A stretch of 64,000 bases of DNA from Xanthobacteraceae bacterium. Lineage in GTDB: Bacteria; Pseudomonadota; Alphaproteobacteria; Rhizobiales; Xanthobacteraceae. The stretch spans positions 1,240,001 through 1,304,000 of the forward strand of contig JAHBZE010000001.1 of assembly GCA_019635585.1 (NCBI GenBank), written 5' to 3'. Of this stretch, positions 45,305 to 54,286 are shown one piece after another (the first letter of the stretch is position 1; every line of letters begins with the position of its first letter). Below the pieces are notes generated by a model. That model searched no databases. It was not told the origin of the DNA and saw only the letters and a list, made by a program, of their open reading frames with translations. The translations under genes and the position numbers were made by a program.

Positions 45305-46410
45305 TTGCTTTTCCTCTTCGTACCCTTCGGCTTCGCTGCCTTGCGTAACGAGGTTTTTCCCGAGACCATCCGTGCCTCCGCGATCTTCGCAACCACATGC
45401 GAAGCATTGACCTCGCGCGGCGGCGGCATTTCCTGCGCCGGCGGCTTGATGTCGAGCACGAATTCACGGATCACGATGATAATGAGCGAAATCGCAAACG
45501 GCGCAATGAAATAGAACAACCGGAACAACAGCAGGGAAGCCAGAAGTTGCTCCGGCGCGAATTGCGGCAGGGCGATCAGCATCGCCGCATCGAATACGCC
45601 GAGTCCGCCGGGCGAATGGCTCGCGAAGCCGAGCAGCGTCGAGGAAACGAAGATGACCGCAAGCGAGATAAAATCGAGCTTGGGCGACACCGGCATCAGT
45701 ACGTACATCGCAAGCGAACAGCAGGTCAGATCGACAATACCGATCAGAATCTGCAGGATCGTCAGGCGGCCCGCCGGCAGCGTGACGCTCCAATTCGAAC
45801 GGCCGATGACGCGCGGCTTCACGCTCACATAATAAGTGTAAACCGCGAGAGCGGTCAGAAGACCGATTCCGATCGCGCGATTGATGGGCGGCGGCAGCTG
45901 ATCGACCATCGACGCGGCTTCGGGATGGATCGTCATGCCGAGGCCGAGTACTGCGATGTTGCCGAGCCAGAAGGTGAGCCCTGCGATGAAGCAGAGTTTT
46001 GCGACCTCGACTGCGCTTAAGCCGCTCGAAGCGGAATAAATCCGGTAGCGCACCGCGCCACCGGAGAACGCGGTGAAGCCGACATTGTGGCCGATGGAGT
46101 AACTGGTAAAGCCGCCGACCGCCGCGATGTGATACGGCACCTCGTCGCGGCCGATCGTTTTCAGCGCGAAGTAGTCATAAAAGGTCAGCGTGAGATAAGC
46201 GAGCGCCACGAAGAACGCGGCGAGCGCCAGCTGCGTCCAGGTCACGTTCGAAATCGCGTGTCCGACTTCGGCAATGCTGATCTTGCGCAGGATGCGATAG
46301 AGCACGAAGGCCGCGATCGCGAAAACGGTGACGCCGACGGCAATTCCGACGCGGTGCAGGCCGATATGTTTTTCGAACCAGTCCGACAGGTTCTTGAGAA
46401 ACTTGGGCAT
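45301..46410 (-). CDS. Lysylphosphatidylglycerol synthase/YbhN-type (UPF0104) membrane protein
   Basis: The 369-residue membrane protein has about eight membrane segments, with AVGGFTSYSIGHNVGFTAFSGGAVRYR and ASHSPGGLGVFDAAMLIALP, hallmarks of the UPF0104/MprF flippase-like family. No synthase domain is attached. It overlaps the next small exported gene. The lipid it handles cannot be inferred. Confidence 0.88.
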   Translation of the reverse strand: MPKFLKNLSDWFEKHIGLHRVGIAVGVTVFAIAAFVLYRILRKISIAEVGHAISNVTWTQLALAAFFVALAYLTLTFYDYFALKTIGRDEVPYHIAAVGGFTSYSIGHNVGFTAFSGGAVRYRIYSASSGLSAVEVAKLCFIAGLTFWLGNIAVLGLGMTIHPEAASMVDQLPPPINRAIGIGLLTALAVYTYYVSVKPRVIGRSNWSVTLPAGRLTILQILIGIVDLTCCSLAMYVLMPVSPKLDFISLAVIFVSSTLLGFASHSPGGLGVFDAAMLIALPQFAPEQLLASLLLFRLFYFIAPFAISLIIIVIREFVLDIKPPAQEMPPPREVNASHVVAKIAEARMVSGKTSLRKAAKPKGTKRKSK

Positions 46411-46552
46411 TCCCTTCCCTGGGTATTTTTTGGCCGAATCCCCATCCGGCGATCCAGCCTCTAGCAGAGGCGCGTAAACGGCGCGACTCCAGAAGTAGGC
46501 TGGCGGCGCGCCGGTTCAACCGGTCCTAAATCAATTTCGATTACGCCGCGTA

Positions 46553-48262
46553 TTAGTGGCGTTTTGACGCGCGCAGCGCCGCAATCGTGGTGCGGCTGGA
46601 AACCTGCTCGGGATCGGTCATCAGTTCGATCACGGCGGCCTTGCCCGATTTCACAGCCCGCTCGAACGCGGGCATGAAGTCGGCAGTCTTTTCAACGCGC
46701 TCGGCGTGACAGCCGAAGGCTTTGGCGAAAGCGACGAAATCCGGATTGACCAGATCGGTGCCGGAGACGCGCGCGGGGTACTCGCGCTCCTGATGCATGC
46801 GGATCGTACCGTACATGCGGTTATTGAAGAGCAGCACGATCGGTTTGCCGCCATGTTGCACGGCGGTGCCGATCTCCTGGCCGCTCATCAAAAATCCGCC
46901 GTCGCCGACGAAGCTCACGACGACGCGCTCGGGATTTGCGATCGAAGCTGCCACAGCCGCGGGAACGCTGTAACCCATTGCACCGGAGGTCGGCCCGAGT
47001 TGACGGCAAGGCCGTGCATAACGAAGGAAGCGCTGGGGCCAGCCGGAAAAATTCCCTGCGTCGATGGTGACAACGAAATCTTCCGGCAATGCTTTCGCAA
47101 GCTCGCCCATAGCCTTGCCCATGTCGAGCGGAAAACTCACCGCGGGCACGGTCGAAGCCTCGACATAATCCTTGTGCGCGCCTTCGCGCCAACTTTTCCA
47201 TTTCGATCCATCGAGCGGAGACAAGCCGGCAGCGGAGCTCGCAAAAGCGGAAGACGAAGAAACGATGGCGAGATCGGGGACGTAGACACGGCCGATTTCA
47301 TCAGCGTCCGCGTAAACGTGAATCAATTTCGGCTTCGGTGTCGGCGATTCGATCACACGATAAGCCTGCGTCGTGATCTCTCCGAGCCGCGCGCCAACGA
47401 CAAGAAGCAGATCGGCTTCCTTCACGCGCTTTGTCAGCGATGCGGCAACGGAAGTAGAAAGGTCGCCTCCATAATTTTCGGAACCGTTGTCGAATACATC
47501 CTGACGGCGGAACGAACAGGCGGCTGGAATTCCGTTCGCCTCGGCAAAGACGACGATGTCGCGGCAAGCCTGATCGCTCCAGCCGCTACCGCCGACGATC
47601 ATCAGAGGTCGCTCGGCTTTCGCGAGCAGCTCGCGCATCGCGTTCATCTGTGCGGCGTCGGGTGCGGCCTGCGCGGTCACATAAGGCTTCGCGTCTTCGA
47701 CATCCGCGGTTTCCGAAAGCATGTCTTCCGGCAATGCGAGCACTACGGGACCCGGCCGGCCCGAAGTCGCAATCTGGAACGCGCGCGCCATGTATTCGGG
47801 AATGCGCGAGGTGGTTTCGATTTCGGCCGCCCATTTCGCGACCGGCCCGAACATCTGGCGATAGTCGATTTCCTGAAACGCCTCGCGGTCGCGCGTGCCG
47901 CGGGCAATCTGGCCGACCAGCAAGATCATCGGCGTCGAGTCTTGATAGGCGGTATGCACCCCGATCGAAGCGTGACAGGCGCCGGGACCGCGCGTGACCA
48001 TGCAGATGCCGGGCTTGCCGGTCAGCTTGCCGTAGGCTTCCGCCATGTTGGCGGCACCGGATTCATGCCGCGCGTTCACGAGCTTGAAGCGGTCGCGCAC
48101 ATCATAGAGCGCATCGAGCACTTCGAGATAGCTTTCGCCCGGCACGCAGAACGCGAGATCCGCGCCGTGGATCAGCAATTGATCGACGAGAATACGCCCG
48201 CCGGTGCGGGCGTTGGATTGGGCCTTGGCGGAAATAGCGGAGGTGCGTTCTTGAACGGTCAT
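46553..48262 (-). CDS. Thiamine-diphosphate enzyme, acetolactate synthase-like
   Basis: The 569-residue protein has the full TPP fold: catalytic glutamate in NARHESGAANMAEAYG, a central FAD-like domain, and the TPP-binding GDGGFLMSGQEIGTAVQHGG to NN motif. It resembles acetolactate synthase large subunit paralogs of unknown substrate; no ilvN small subunit is adjacent, so a catabolic or decarboxylase role is as likely as branched-chain synthesis. Confidence 0.88.
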   Translation of the reverse strand: MTVQERTSAISAKAQSNARTGGRILVDQLLIHGADLAFCVPGESYLEVLDALYDVRDRFKLVNARHESGAANMAEAYGKLTGKPGICMVTRGPGACHASIGVHTAYQDSTPMILLVGQIARGTRDREAFQEIDYRQMFGPVAKWAAEIETTSRIPEYMARAFQIATSGRPGPVVLALPEDMLSETADVEDAKPYVTAQAAPDAAQMNAMRELLAKAERPLMIVGGSGWSDQACRDIVVFAEANGIPAACSFRRQDVFDNGSENYGGDLSTSVAASLTKRVKEADLLLVVGARLGEITTQAYRVIESPTPKPKLIHVYADADEIGRVYVPDLAIVSSSSAFASSAAGLSPLDGSKWKSWREGAHKDYVEASTVPAVSFPLDMGKAMGELAKALPEDFVVTIDAGNFSGWPQRFLRYARPCRQLGPTSGAMGYSVPAAVAASIANPERVVVSFVGDGGFLMSGQEIGTAVQHGGKPIVLLFNNRMYGTIRMHQEREYPARVSGTDLVNPDFVAFAKAFGCHAERVEKTADFMPAFERAVKSGKAAVIELMTDPEQVSSRTTIAALRASKRH

Positions 48263-48317
48263 GCCGTCATTTTGGCATTGCGTTCGATCCGGGGCAACGC
48301 AGGCGCCGCGAAACGCC

Positions 48318-51101
48318 TTAGGAAGGCACGCCGACGGAATTCAGCGCGGCCTTGAGATCTTTCAAGTCGTAGGGCTTGCCGAGCACCGCAACCTTTTCAG
48401 CCTCGCGCAATTCCTTGGGCAGCGAATCGCCGCTATGGCCGGTCGCGACAATGATCGGCAGGTCGCCGCGCAGCTTGCGCAGTTCGGCGGCGAGTACGTC
48501 GCCCTTCTTGTCCGGCAGGCCGATGTCGACGATCGCGACCTTGATGCCGGCCGCGTCCTTCGCCGCATGGTCGAGCGCCGCTTTTGCGCTCGTCACTTCC
48601 ACGACCTCAAAACCGATGTCGCGCAGGTTTTCGGCGGCGATCGCCGCGACCAGAACCTCGTCCTCAACCAGAAGAATTACACTTTTATCTTTGCCATCGA
48701 ACACGGCGCGTACCTTTGCTGAAAGCTCGTCGAACGTGAACGGCTTGGTGACTACCTGTGCGTTTGCGTCCAGACGGCCTTGGCGGAGAATGTCCGTTCG
48801 CGCGTAACCGGTAGTGTACAATACTCTTAAGTACGGTCGCCGACGCCGGGCTTCGTCGGCAAGCTCCTTGCCATTGTAGTCACCCGGCAAGCCGACATCG
48901 GTAAACATGAACCGGATTTCCGGGCGCGTCTCGAGAATGCGCAGCGCCGCGGTGCCATCGGCCGCCTCCAATACGCCGTAGCCCAGCTCGCGGAAAAGAC
49001 TGGTCGCATAAAGGCGCACATCGTCATCGTCCTCGACGACCAGTACGGTGTTGCGATCGTTCTCTTCGTCTTTCTTGCCGTTCTTCTTGCCGGCAATTTC
49101 GCCAAGACGCCGCGGAAGATAGATCGTCACCTTCGTGCCCGAGCCGACGATACTGTCCATGGTTACGTGGCCGCCGGACTGCTTCACGAAGCCGTAGAGT
49201 TGGCTCAAGCCGAGGCCGGTGCCCTCGCCCGCCGGCTTCGTGGTGAAGAACGGCTCGAATACGCGCGCGAGCGTTTCCGGCGTCATGCCGATACCGGTAT
49301 CGCTCACCGTGATCGCAACATACTCGCCGGGAATCACGCCTTCATGTTTTGCAGCGAACGCCGCATCGAGCTTGCGATTCGCGGTTTCGATGGTGAGCGA
49401 ACCGCCCTTCGGCATTGCGTCGCGCGCATTAACGACAAGATTAAGGAGCGAAGCCTCGAACTGGTTGGGATCTGCCTCCACGGTCCAGAGATTTTCGACG
49501 ATCGCGGTTTTAAGCGAAACCTTCTCACCGAGCGTGCGGGCAAACAACTCCGTCATGCTGGAGACAAGTTCGTTCGCATTCACGGGCTCGGGATCGAGCG
49601 GCTGTCCGCGCGAGAAGGCGAGCAACCGCTTGGTCAGAGCAGCGGCGCGGCGCGCGCCCTGCATCGCGAACTCGGCGTAGTTGCGTACCTTCTCGTCGCC
49701 GCCATCCTTCATGCGCCGCTGCATGGCTTCGATATTGCCCATGACGACGGTGAGCAGATTGTTGAAGTCGTGCGCGAGTCCGCCGGTCAACCGGCCGACC
49801 GCTTCCATCTTGGACGCCTGCCGCAATTGCTCCTCGGCGCGGGCGCGTTCCTGAATCTCCGAGCGCAGGCGCTCTTCCGCGATTGACCGCTCGAAAATTT
49901 CATCGCGGAGCTTTTCGTTCGCTTCTTCCATCTGCGCGGTGCGAACGGCAACGATCTCTGTGATATCCGTCGCTGTACCGAACCAACGCTCGATTTCCCC
50001 TTCGGCGTTATGCAGCGGCAAGGCGCGGGCGAGAAACCAGTGATATTCGCCGGATTTGCCGCGGAAGCGATATTCGATTTCGTAGGGCTCGCCGGTCTTC
50101 AGCGAATGTTCCCAAGCCTGCCGCGTGCGCTCGTAATCGTCGGGATGGAGCAAATCCTTCCAGTCGTTGCCCGGCGGCGTGCCGGCGAACTCGATGCATT
50201 GCTCGTTATAAAAATCGAACGTGCCGTCCGGCCGGTTCGACCAGACGAGTTGCGGCATCGCATTCGTGACCACGCGGAATTTGCGTTCGCTCGCGGCAAG
50301 CGCCTGCTCCGACTTTTTCGCTTCCGCGATGTCGAGCAGCGCGACGCCGACGACTTCGACTTCGCCGCGCTCATTGTGAACCGGGAAGAAACCCGCGAGC
50401 CAGGCGCGCAACGCGTCGCGGTCGCCGGGCGTTTCGCGCACCAGTTCGACGCTCGAGATCGAATCGCCGGTTTCGAATACCTCGCGGATCGCGGCCTGCG
50501 CCTTCTTCGCGTTCAACGGCGGAAATTCTTCGAGCGGGCGGCCGACGATATATTCATGGCGCACGCCGAATACATGTGCGAGCTCGGCATTCACCTGCGC
50601 GTAATTGTACTCGCGGTCGATGAAACCGTAGCCAATCGGTGCGTGTGCGAGCACGGCATCGAGCGTGCGGAAAAATTCCTGCCGTTCGCCGGAGAGGAGT
50701 TGCTGCGCATCTTCTGCGCGGCGGCGGCGGATCATGGCGTTACGAAGTGCCGCCGCGGCGAGCGCCATCAACGCGCAGTTCACGAAGAAGACTGCAATCG
50801 TGAAAAGCTGAGGCAGGTCGGCTTGCGACGGCATGGTTCGCATACCGATGAAGAGATACGACGCGATAAAAATCGAAAGGATGGTCGCGAGAATACCGAA
50901 GAAAAATCCGCCCGCCGCAGCGGCGAACAAAACGGCGGGGAAATAAAAGCCGAAGGGAACGAGCGTCGCGGTCGGCACGAAAAAGCCGAGCAGGAAGCGG
51001 ATGCCGGTCGCAACCGCCAGCGCCAATAACAGAATACCGAAAGCGCGCAGGAAAGAGCGCGGCTGTCCGATCCAGTGCAGAAAGGCCATTCCCGCGTTCA
51101 A
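48318..51101 (-). CDS. Hybrid histidine kinase with two PAS and two receiver domains
   Basis: The 927-residue protein has an N-terminal membrane region of about four helices (20-120, KdpD/DUF4118-like), two PAS domains (about 140-260 and 270-390), a coiled coil, HisKA with GGLAHDFNN (H444) and HATPase, then two receivers. REC1 (about 690-805) has MFTDVGLPG and REC2 (810-925) AIVDIGLPD. It is an orphan kinase; a link to the stress locus is not shown. Confidence 0.9.
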   Translation of the reverse strand: MNAGMAFLHWIGQPRSFLRAFGILLLALAVATGIRFLLGFFVPTATLVPFGFYFPAVLFAAAAGGFFFGILATILSIFIASYLFIGMRTMPSQADLPQLFTIAVFFVNCALMALAAAALRNAMIRRRRAEDAQQLLSGERQEFFRTLDAVLAHAPIGYGFIDREYNYAQVNAELAHVFGVRHEYIVGRPLEEFPPLNAKKAQAAIREVFETGDSISSVELVRETPGDRDALRAWLAGFFPVHNERGEVEVVGVALLDIAEAKKSEQALAASERKFRVVTNAMPQLVWSNRPDGTFDFYNEQCIEFAGTPPGNDWKDLLHPDDYERTRQAWEHSLKTGEPYEIEYRFRGKSGEYHWFLARALPLHNAEGEIERWFGTATDITEIVAVRTAQMEEANEKLRDEIFERSIAEERLRSEIQERARAEEQLRQASKMEAVGRLTGGLAHDFNNLLTVVMGNIEAMQRRMKDGGDEKVRNYAEFAMQGARRAAALTKRLLAFSRGQPLDPEPVNANELVSSMTELFARTLGEKVSLKTAIVENLWTVEADPNQFEASLLNLVVNARDAMPKGGSLTIETANRKLDAAFAAKHEGVIPGEYVAITVSDTGIGMTPETLARVFEPFFTTKPAGEGTGLGLSQLYGFVKQSGGHVTMDSIVGSGTKVTIYLPRRLGEIAGKKNGKKDEENDRNTVLVVEDDDDVRLYATSLFRELGYGVLEAADGTAALRILETRPEIRFMFTDVGLPGDYNGKELADEARRRRPYLRVLYTTGYARTDILRQGRLDANAQVVTKPFTFDELSAKVRAVFDGKDKSVILLVEDEVLVAAIAAENLRDIGFEVVEVTSAKAALDHAAKDAAGIKVAIVDIGLPDKKGDVLAAELRKLRGDLPIIVATGHSGDSLPKELREAEKVAVLGKPYDLKDLKAALNSVGVPS

Positions 51102-51210
51102 GCTGTCTCCCCCGAGACGTTATCGAATGAGCACTATACAGGCCCCATTCGGGCAGCGCGAAGGCGCCGCGGGTGCGACGCCTTCGAATTCGTTTATCGT
51201 TTCGATTCCG

Positions 51211-51735
51211 TCAGTTAACCGCCGCAAAGTCGTAGGATTGCGGAAGTGCGGTAATGCAGCGGCTCGGCACCCGCGCCAGCGCTTCGCCAGCCGTATGGGC
51301 TGTCACCGCGGACTCGCAGCCATCACCGGGCGCGGTCGGGCTCAACACCGGGCGGATGCCTTCAACCGGCATCATCTGCACCGCGGAGTCCGCCAACTCA
51401 CGGACCGTGACTTCGGGAAGAACGACACCCTTCGTCACCACGGTCACGTTTGAAACCGGATCGGTCTTGAACAGGACATTGCCATTGCGATCGCGATAAA
51501 TAATCGCCGCGTCTTCAACGCCGACGACTTCCACCGTGGTAATGCGTTTGGGCGGCTGGGTATTTGCGACTGCGGGCAGCGCGTCGCCTTTATTCGAACG
51601 ATTGATCTGCGCATTTTGAGTCGGCGCAGTCGAAGCGGACTGCGTCGCAAGAAGGTTATCCGCGCCGATTAGTGCGGTTGTGAGAACGGCACCGGCAGCA
51701 ATTGCGCCGGCAACGGCGGCAGCTTTGCGCAACAT
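51211..51735 (-). CDS. Exported hypothetical protein under a stress promoter
   Basis: A 174-residue protein with an N-terminal signal anchor (AVAGAIAAGAVLTTALIGAD), then TTVEVVGVEDAAIIYRDRNG, a short strand repeat and a C-terminal pair of cysteines (GDGCESAV, PSRCITAL). No family is recognised. A GGAAC-N16-CGTT promoter lies upstream at 51807-51831, which places it in the EcfG stress regulon. Confidence 0.7.
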   Translation of the reverse strand: MLRKAAAVAGAIAAGAVLTTALIGADNLLATQSASTAPTQNAQINRSNKGDALPAVANTQPPKRITTVEVVGVEDAAIIYRDRNGNVLFKTDPVSNVTVVTKGVVLPEVTVRELADSAVQMMPVEGIRPVLSPTAPGDGCESAVTAHTAGEALARVPSRCITALPQSYDFAAVN

Positions 51736-51806
51736 GGAACCTCTCCAGCATCACGGATCACTTATTCCGAGGAGTGCCCCAATGTGGGGGCGTTTCTGCC
51801 CCATAA

Positions 51807-51831
51807 AACGCGACTATGCGGGAAAGGTTCC
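51807..51831 (-). promoter_or_regulatory. Sigma-EcfG-type promoter
   Basis: On the minus strand GGAAC (51831-51827) and CGTT (51810-51807) are 16 bp apart, the EcfG consensus. It reads into the exported protein gene 72 bp downstream. Confidence 0.8.
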
Positions 51832-51850
51832 TGCGGCCCCCGGAGGGGCA

Positions 51851-53698
51851 TTACGCAGTTGCGAAGAGATGATGCTCGGGGATCGTTACGACGCAAGCAA
51901 GCCCGTCTTCGGCAAAACTCAGATCGACATCGGCTTCGAGCGAACGGGACAGGTTGCGCTGGATTGCCATGGTGCCGAAACCGAATTTTTTCGGCTGCGC
52001 GACTTTCGGTCCGTCACGCTCGAGCCAGCGGATTACGATGCCGTTGCCTGTCGTCTGCTCCCATACGACATCGACGTGACCTTTTGGCGTGGAAAGCGCA
52101 CCATATTTGGCGGCGTTCACTGCGAGTTCATGCAGCGCAAGGCCAAGGCTCTGCGCGGCTTCCGGTTTCAGGTGCACGGCAGGCCCTTCAATGCTGATCT
52201 GCGATTGGTCGCGATCGATGTAGTGGCCTAGTTGCGAGCGGACGAGATCGCGCAGGCCCGCGGAGTGCCACTCCTCCTGCACAAGTAGATCATGCGAGCG
52301 CGACAGCGCCTGCAGGCGCGCGCTGAATTCCTCGAGAAAGCTGTCGAGCGAACCGGCGTGACGCGAGGTCTGGCGCGCGAGCGCCTGAATGACCGCGAGC
52401 AGGTTTTTCGAGCGGTGCGTCAGCTCGCGCATCAAAAGACGCAGATGCTCCTCGCCGGCCTTGCGCTCGGTGATGTCAACGGCGGCACAGGTGAGGCCAA
52501 CAACGCGGCCTTCGGCGTCGCGAAGCGGCTCGAAATGAAAATCGTACCAGCGGCTCGCGGCGGGGCCTTTGAGCCGCAATTCGGCGTCCACCGGCTCGCC
52601 GGAGGAAAGCGCTTTCTTTTTCAGTTCGACAATCGTCGCCCGATCGGACACGGGCACCACGTCATCGTCGGTCAGACCGATGATCTGATCGACACGGCGC
52701 CCGAGAAAAGCGTTGCTGATCGAGGTGTAACGCAAATCGCGGTCCTGCGTGAACACGGTCACGTTCGAGCCCCGCAAGGCGATTTCGTAGCGGTGCAGCG
52801 CGTTGCGCAGTTCTTCCGCTAGCCGGCGCTGCTCGCCCTCGAGCGAACGGATCCGGGTGATGTCGGCTGCGGCGCAGCGCACGCCCGCAATTTCGCCGTC
52901 GAGATTCTTGAGCGCCTCGATATAGAGCGCAAACAGCACCTTGCCTTCCGGCATCTCGTACCAGGCTTCGATCTCGGCGGGCTCGCCGCTTTCAAGCACC
53001 TTTCGCTTGATCGCGGTGATCGCTTCGCGCTCGGGCGCGACCAGAATTTCGTCGTCGGTCCGCCCCAGCATCTGCGTGCCGGCGTCCTCGCCGCGCGGAC
53101 CGAAGACGCCGTCGTAGCGGAGGTCTTTATCCTGCGAGAACAGATAGACCTTGGCGCCACGCAGGCAGGTGTCGAGGCGACTCGATACGGTCGCGAGTTC
53201 GCCGGTCTTTTCGATCAGCGTATTTTCCAGCTGCGCGCGCAGCGCGTCGGCTTCGTTTGCGCGTTGTACCTCGACCTGAAGATCGCCTTCCGCGCGTTCG
53301 CGTTCGGCAATCAACCGCGCGGGAGACGGCACGCTCGTAAGCCGCCGGAAAAGAAGCCAAAGCATGATGAGCCAGACGAGGCCCGCGACCATGCTGGTGG
53401 CGGCGAGCGCATCCGGCGTCGGAAATTCGAATGCGCGGCTTAGGGGCGTCGAGAGTTGCCAGACAGCGAAGGCAAAACTCGCGAGAAAAAGAACCGCCGC
53501 AGCGAGGCGGGCTACCGCCGACAGGTCGGGCCGACGCCATGACATCCACACGATGCCTGCGGGAATCAAGAAATACGTGAGCGCCGCAACCCAGCCCGCA
53601 GCCGCCAGCATGGCGTCCGACGGCGGCTGCCTCCAGAACGCAAAATCCGCGGGAATTGTATCGCCAAGCTGCGACAGCCAGGCAAACACGCCTTCCAT
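51851..53698 (-). CDS. HWE-family histidine kinase, candidate PhyR kinase
   Basis: The 615-residue kinase has about four membrane helices in the first 120 residues, a coiled coil, two PAS domains (about 170-285 and 295-412) and an HWE kinase core: phospho-histidine H428 in ELTHRSKNLLAVI, an N-box HELAVNAAKYGAL, and the W-x-E signature WLERDGP (558-564). HWE kinases phosphorylate PhyR in many Rhizobiales. Its place beside csbD and phyR makes it a good candidate sensor of the general stress response. Confidence 0.88.
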   Translation of the reverse strand: MEGVFAWLSQLGDTIPADFAFWRQPPSDAMLAAAGWVAALTYFLIPAGIVWMSWRRPDLSAVARLAAAVLFLASFAFAVWQLSTPLSRAFEFPTPDALAATSMVAGLVWLIMLWLLFRRLTSVPSPARLIAERERAEGDLQVEVQRANEADALRAQLENTLIEKTGELATVSSRLDTCLRGAKVYLFSQDKDLRYDGVFGPRGEDAGTQMLGRTDDEILVAPEREAITAIKRKVLESGEPAEIEAWYEMPEGKVLFALYIEALKNLDGEIAGVRCAAADITRIRSLEGEQRRLAEELRNALHRYEIALRGSNVTVFTQDRDLRYTSISNAFLGRRVDQIIGLTDDDVVPVSDRATIVELKKKALSSGEPVDAELRLKGPAASRWYDFHFEPLRDAEGRVVGLTCAAVDITERKAGEEHLRLLMRELTHRSKNLLAVIQALARQTSRHAGSLDSFLEEFSARLQALSRSHDLLVQEEWHSAGLRDLVRSQLGHYIDRDQSQISIEGPAVHLKPEAAQSLGLALHELAVNAAKYGALSTPKGHVDVVWEQTTGNGIVIRWLERDGPKVAQPKKFGFGTMAIQRNLSRSLEADVDLSFAEDGLACVVTIPEHHLFATA

Positions 53699-53814
53699 TA
53701 CTTCTTCCCTGCCTGCCCCGCGCTTTCGCGCACATGAATAAAGGTCATGAACTTAACCTGACCGGTTCCGGAATGTTCAATTCCGACACCGCAAAATCCT
53801 TTTTGCAACACATG

Positions 53815-53839
53815 GGAACCGGGATGCTCGCGCCGCGTT
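53815..53839 (+). promoter_or_regulatory. Sigma-EcfG-type promoter of candidate small RNA
   Basis: GGAAC at 53815-53819 and CGTT at 53836-53839 are separated by 16 bp. No open reading frame of good quality follows. A two-hairpin RNA with a terminator does. Confidence 0.75.
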
Positions 53840-53845
53840 TCCTTG

Positions 53846-53937
53846 ATGCGACCGGCCACCCCACCAGCCCTCCCCCGTAACATGGCCGGTTGTATCGGAC
53901 GCAGTCGGCGAAATGCCTTCTGCGTCCGAATTTTTTT
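53846..53937 (+). ncRNA. Candidate EcfG-dependent small RNA with C-rich loop
   Basis: From the predicted start (about 53846) to the T run there are about 92 nt. Hairpin 1 has an 8-bp stem, ACCGGCCA (53851-53858) with TGGCCGGT (53883-53890). Its 24-nt loop contains CCCC and CCCTCCCCC, which could pair with Shine-Dalgarno sequences. Hairpin 2 has a 10-bp perfect stem, TCGGACGCAG (53895-53904) with CTGCGTCCGA (53920-53929), followed by T7, a terminator. The layout recalls C-rich-loop stress sRNAs such as GsrN. It lies in the 336-bp gap between the HWE kinase and csbD; the exact ends are not known. Confidence 0.65.
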
Positions 53938-53954
53938 GTGCGACCGCCGACACA

Positions 53955-53979
53955 GGAACGGAGCCGCGCATCAAACGTT
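53955..53979 (+). promoter_or_regulatory. Sigma-EcfG-type promoter of csbD
   Basis: GGAAC at 53955-53959 and CGTT at 53976-53979 have a 16-bp spacer. The csbD start lies 55 bp downstream. Confidence 0.85.
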
Positions 53980-54034
53980 TGCTCCACGGCAATCCGCCAT
54001 CCCCGAAAACACAAACTCGAAGAGGAGTCCGCCG

Positions 54035-54235
54035 ATGAATTGGGATCGCGTTGAAGGTAACTGGACGCAGTTCAAGGGCAAAGTGCAGGAGCAGTGGGGC
54101 AACCTCACGAATGACGATCTCGATAAGATCGAAGGCAATCGCAAACAGCTCTCCGGCCGCATCCAGGAACGCTATGGCATTGCGAAAGAGCAGGCCGAGA
54201 AAGATATCGACACCTGGCTGAACAAGATCAACTGA
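54035..54235 (+). CDS. CsbD-family stress protein
   Basis: The ATG 54035 behind AGGAG gives a 66-residue CsbD domain (MNWDRVEGNWTQFKGKVQEQ ... LTNDDLDKIEG). CsbD proteins are small, abundant stress proteins of unknown mechanism. The EcfG-type promoter directly upstream explains its place beside phyR. Confidence 0.95.
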   Translation: MNWDRVEGNWTQFKGKVQEQWGNLTNDDLDKIEGNRKQLSGRIQERYGIAKEQAEKDIDTWLNKIN

Positions 54236-54255
54236 CCGACGTAAGCTAAGCAAAG

Positions 54256-54286
54256 AGCCCCGGAGAAATTCTCCGGGGCTTTTTTG
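54256..54286 (+). terminator. Rho-independent terminator of csbD
   Basis: AGCCCCGGAGAA (54256-54267) and TTCTCCGGGGCT (54269-54280) form a long hairpin followed by T6. It ends csbD and sits at the 3' end of phyR. Confidence 0.88.

Noticed and set aside
46706-48355. A 549-codon plus-strand frame opposite the TPP enzyme
   Set aside because: It mirrors the third-position bias of the real gene on the other strand. The minus-strand gene has complete TPP motifs.
53843-54034. Coding extension of csbD upstream of 54035
   Set aside because: The frame is open but crosses an EcfG promoter and a terminator hairpin, and CsbD proteins start MNWDRVEG.
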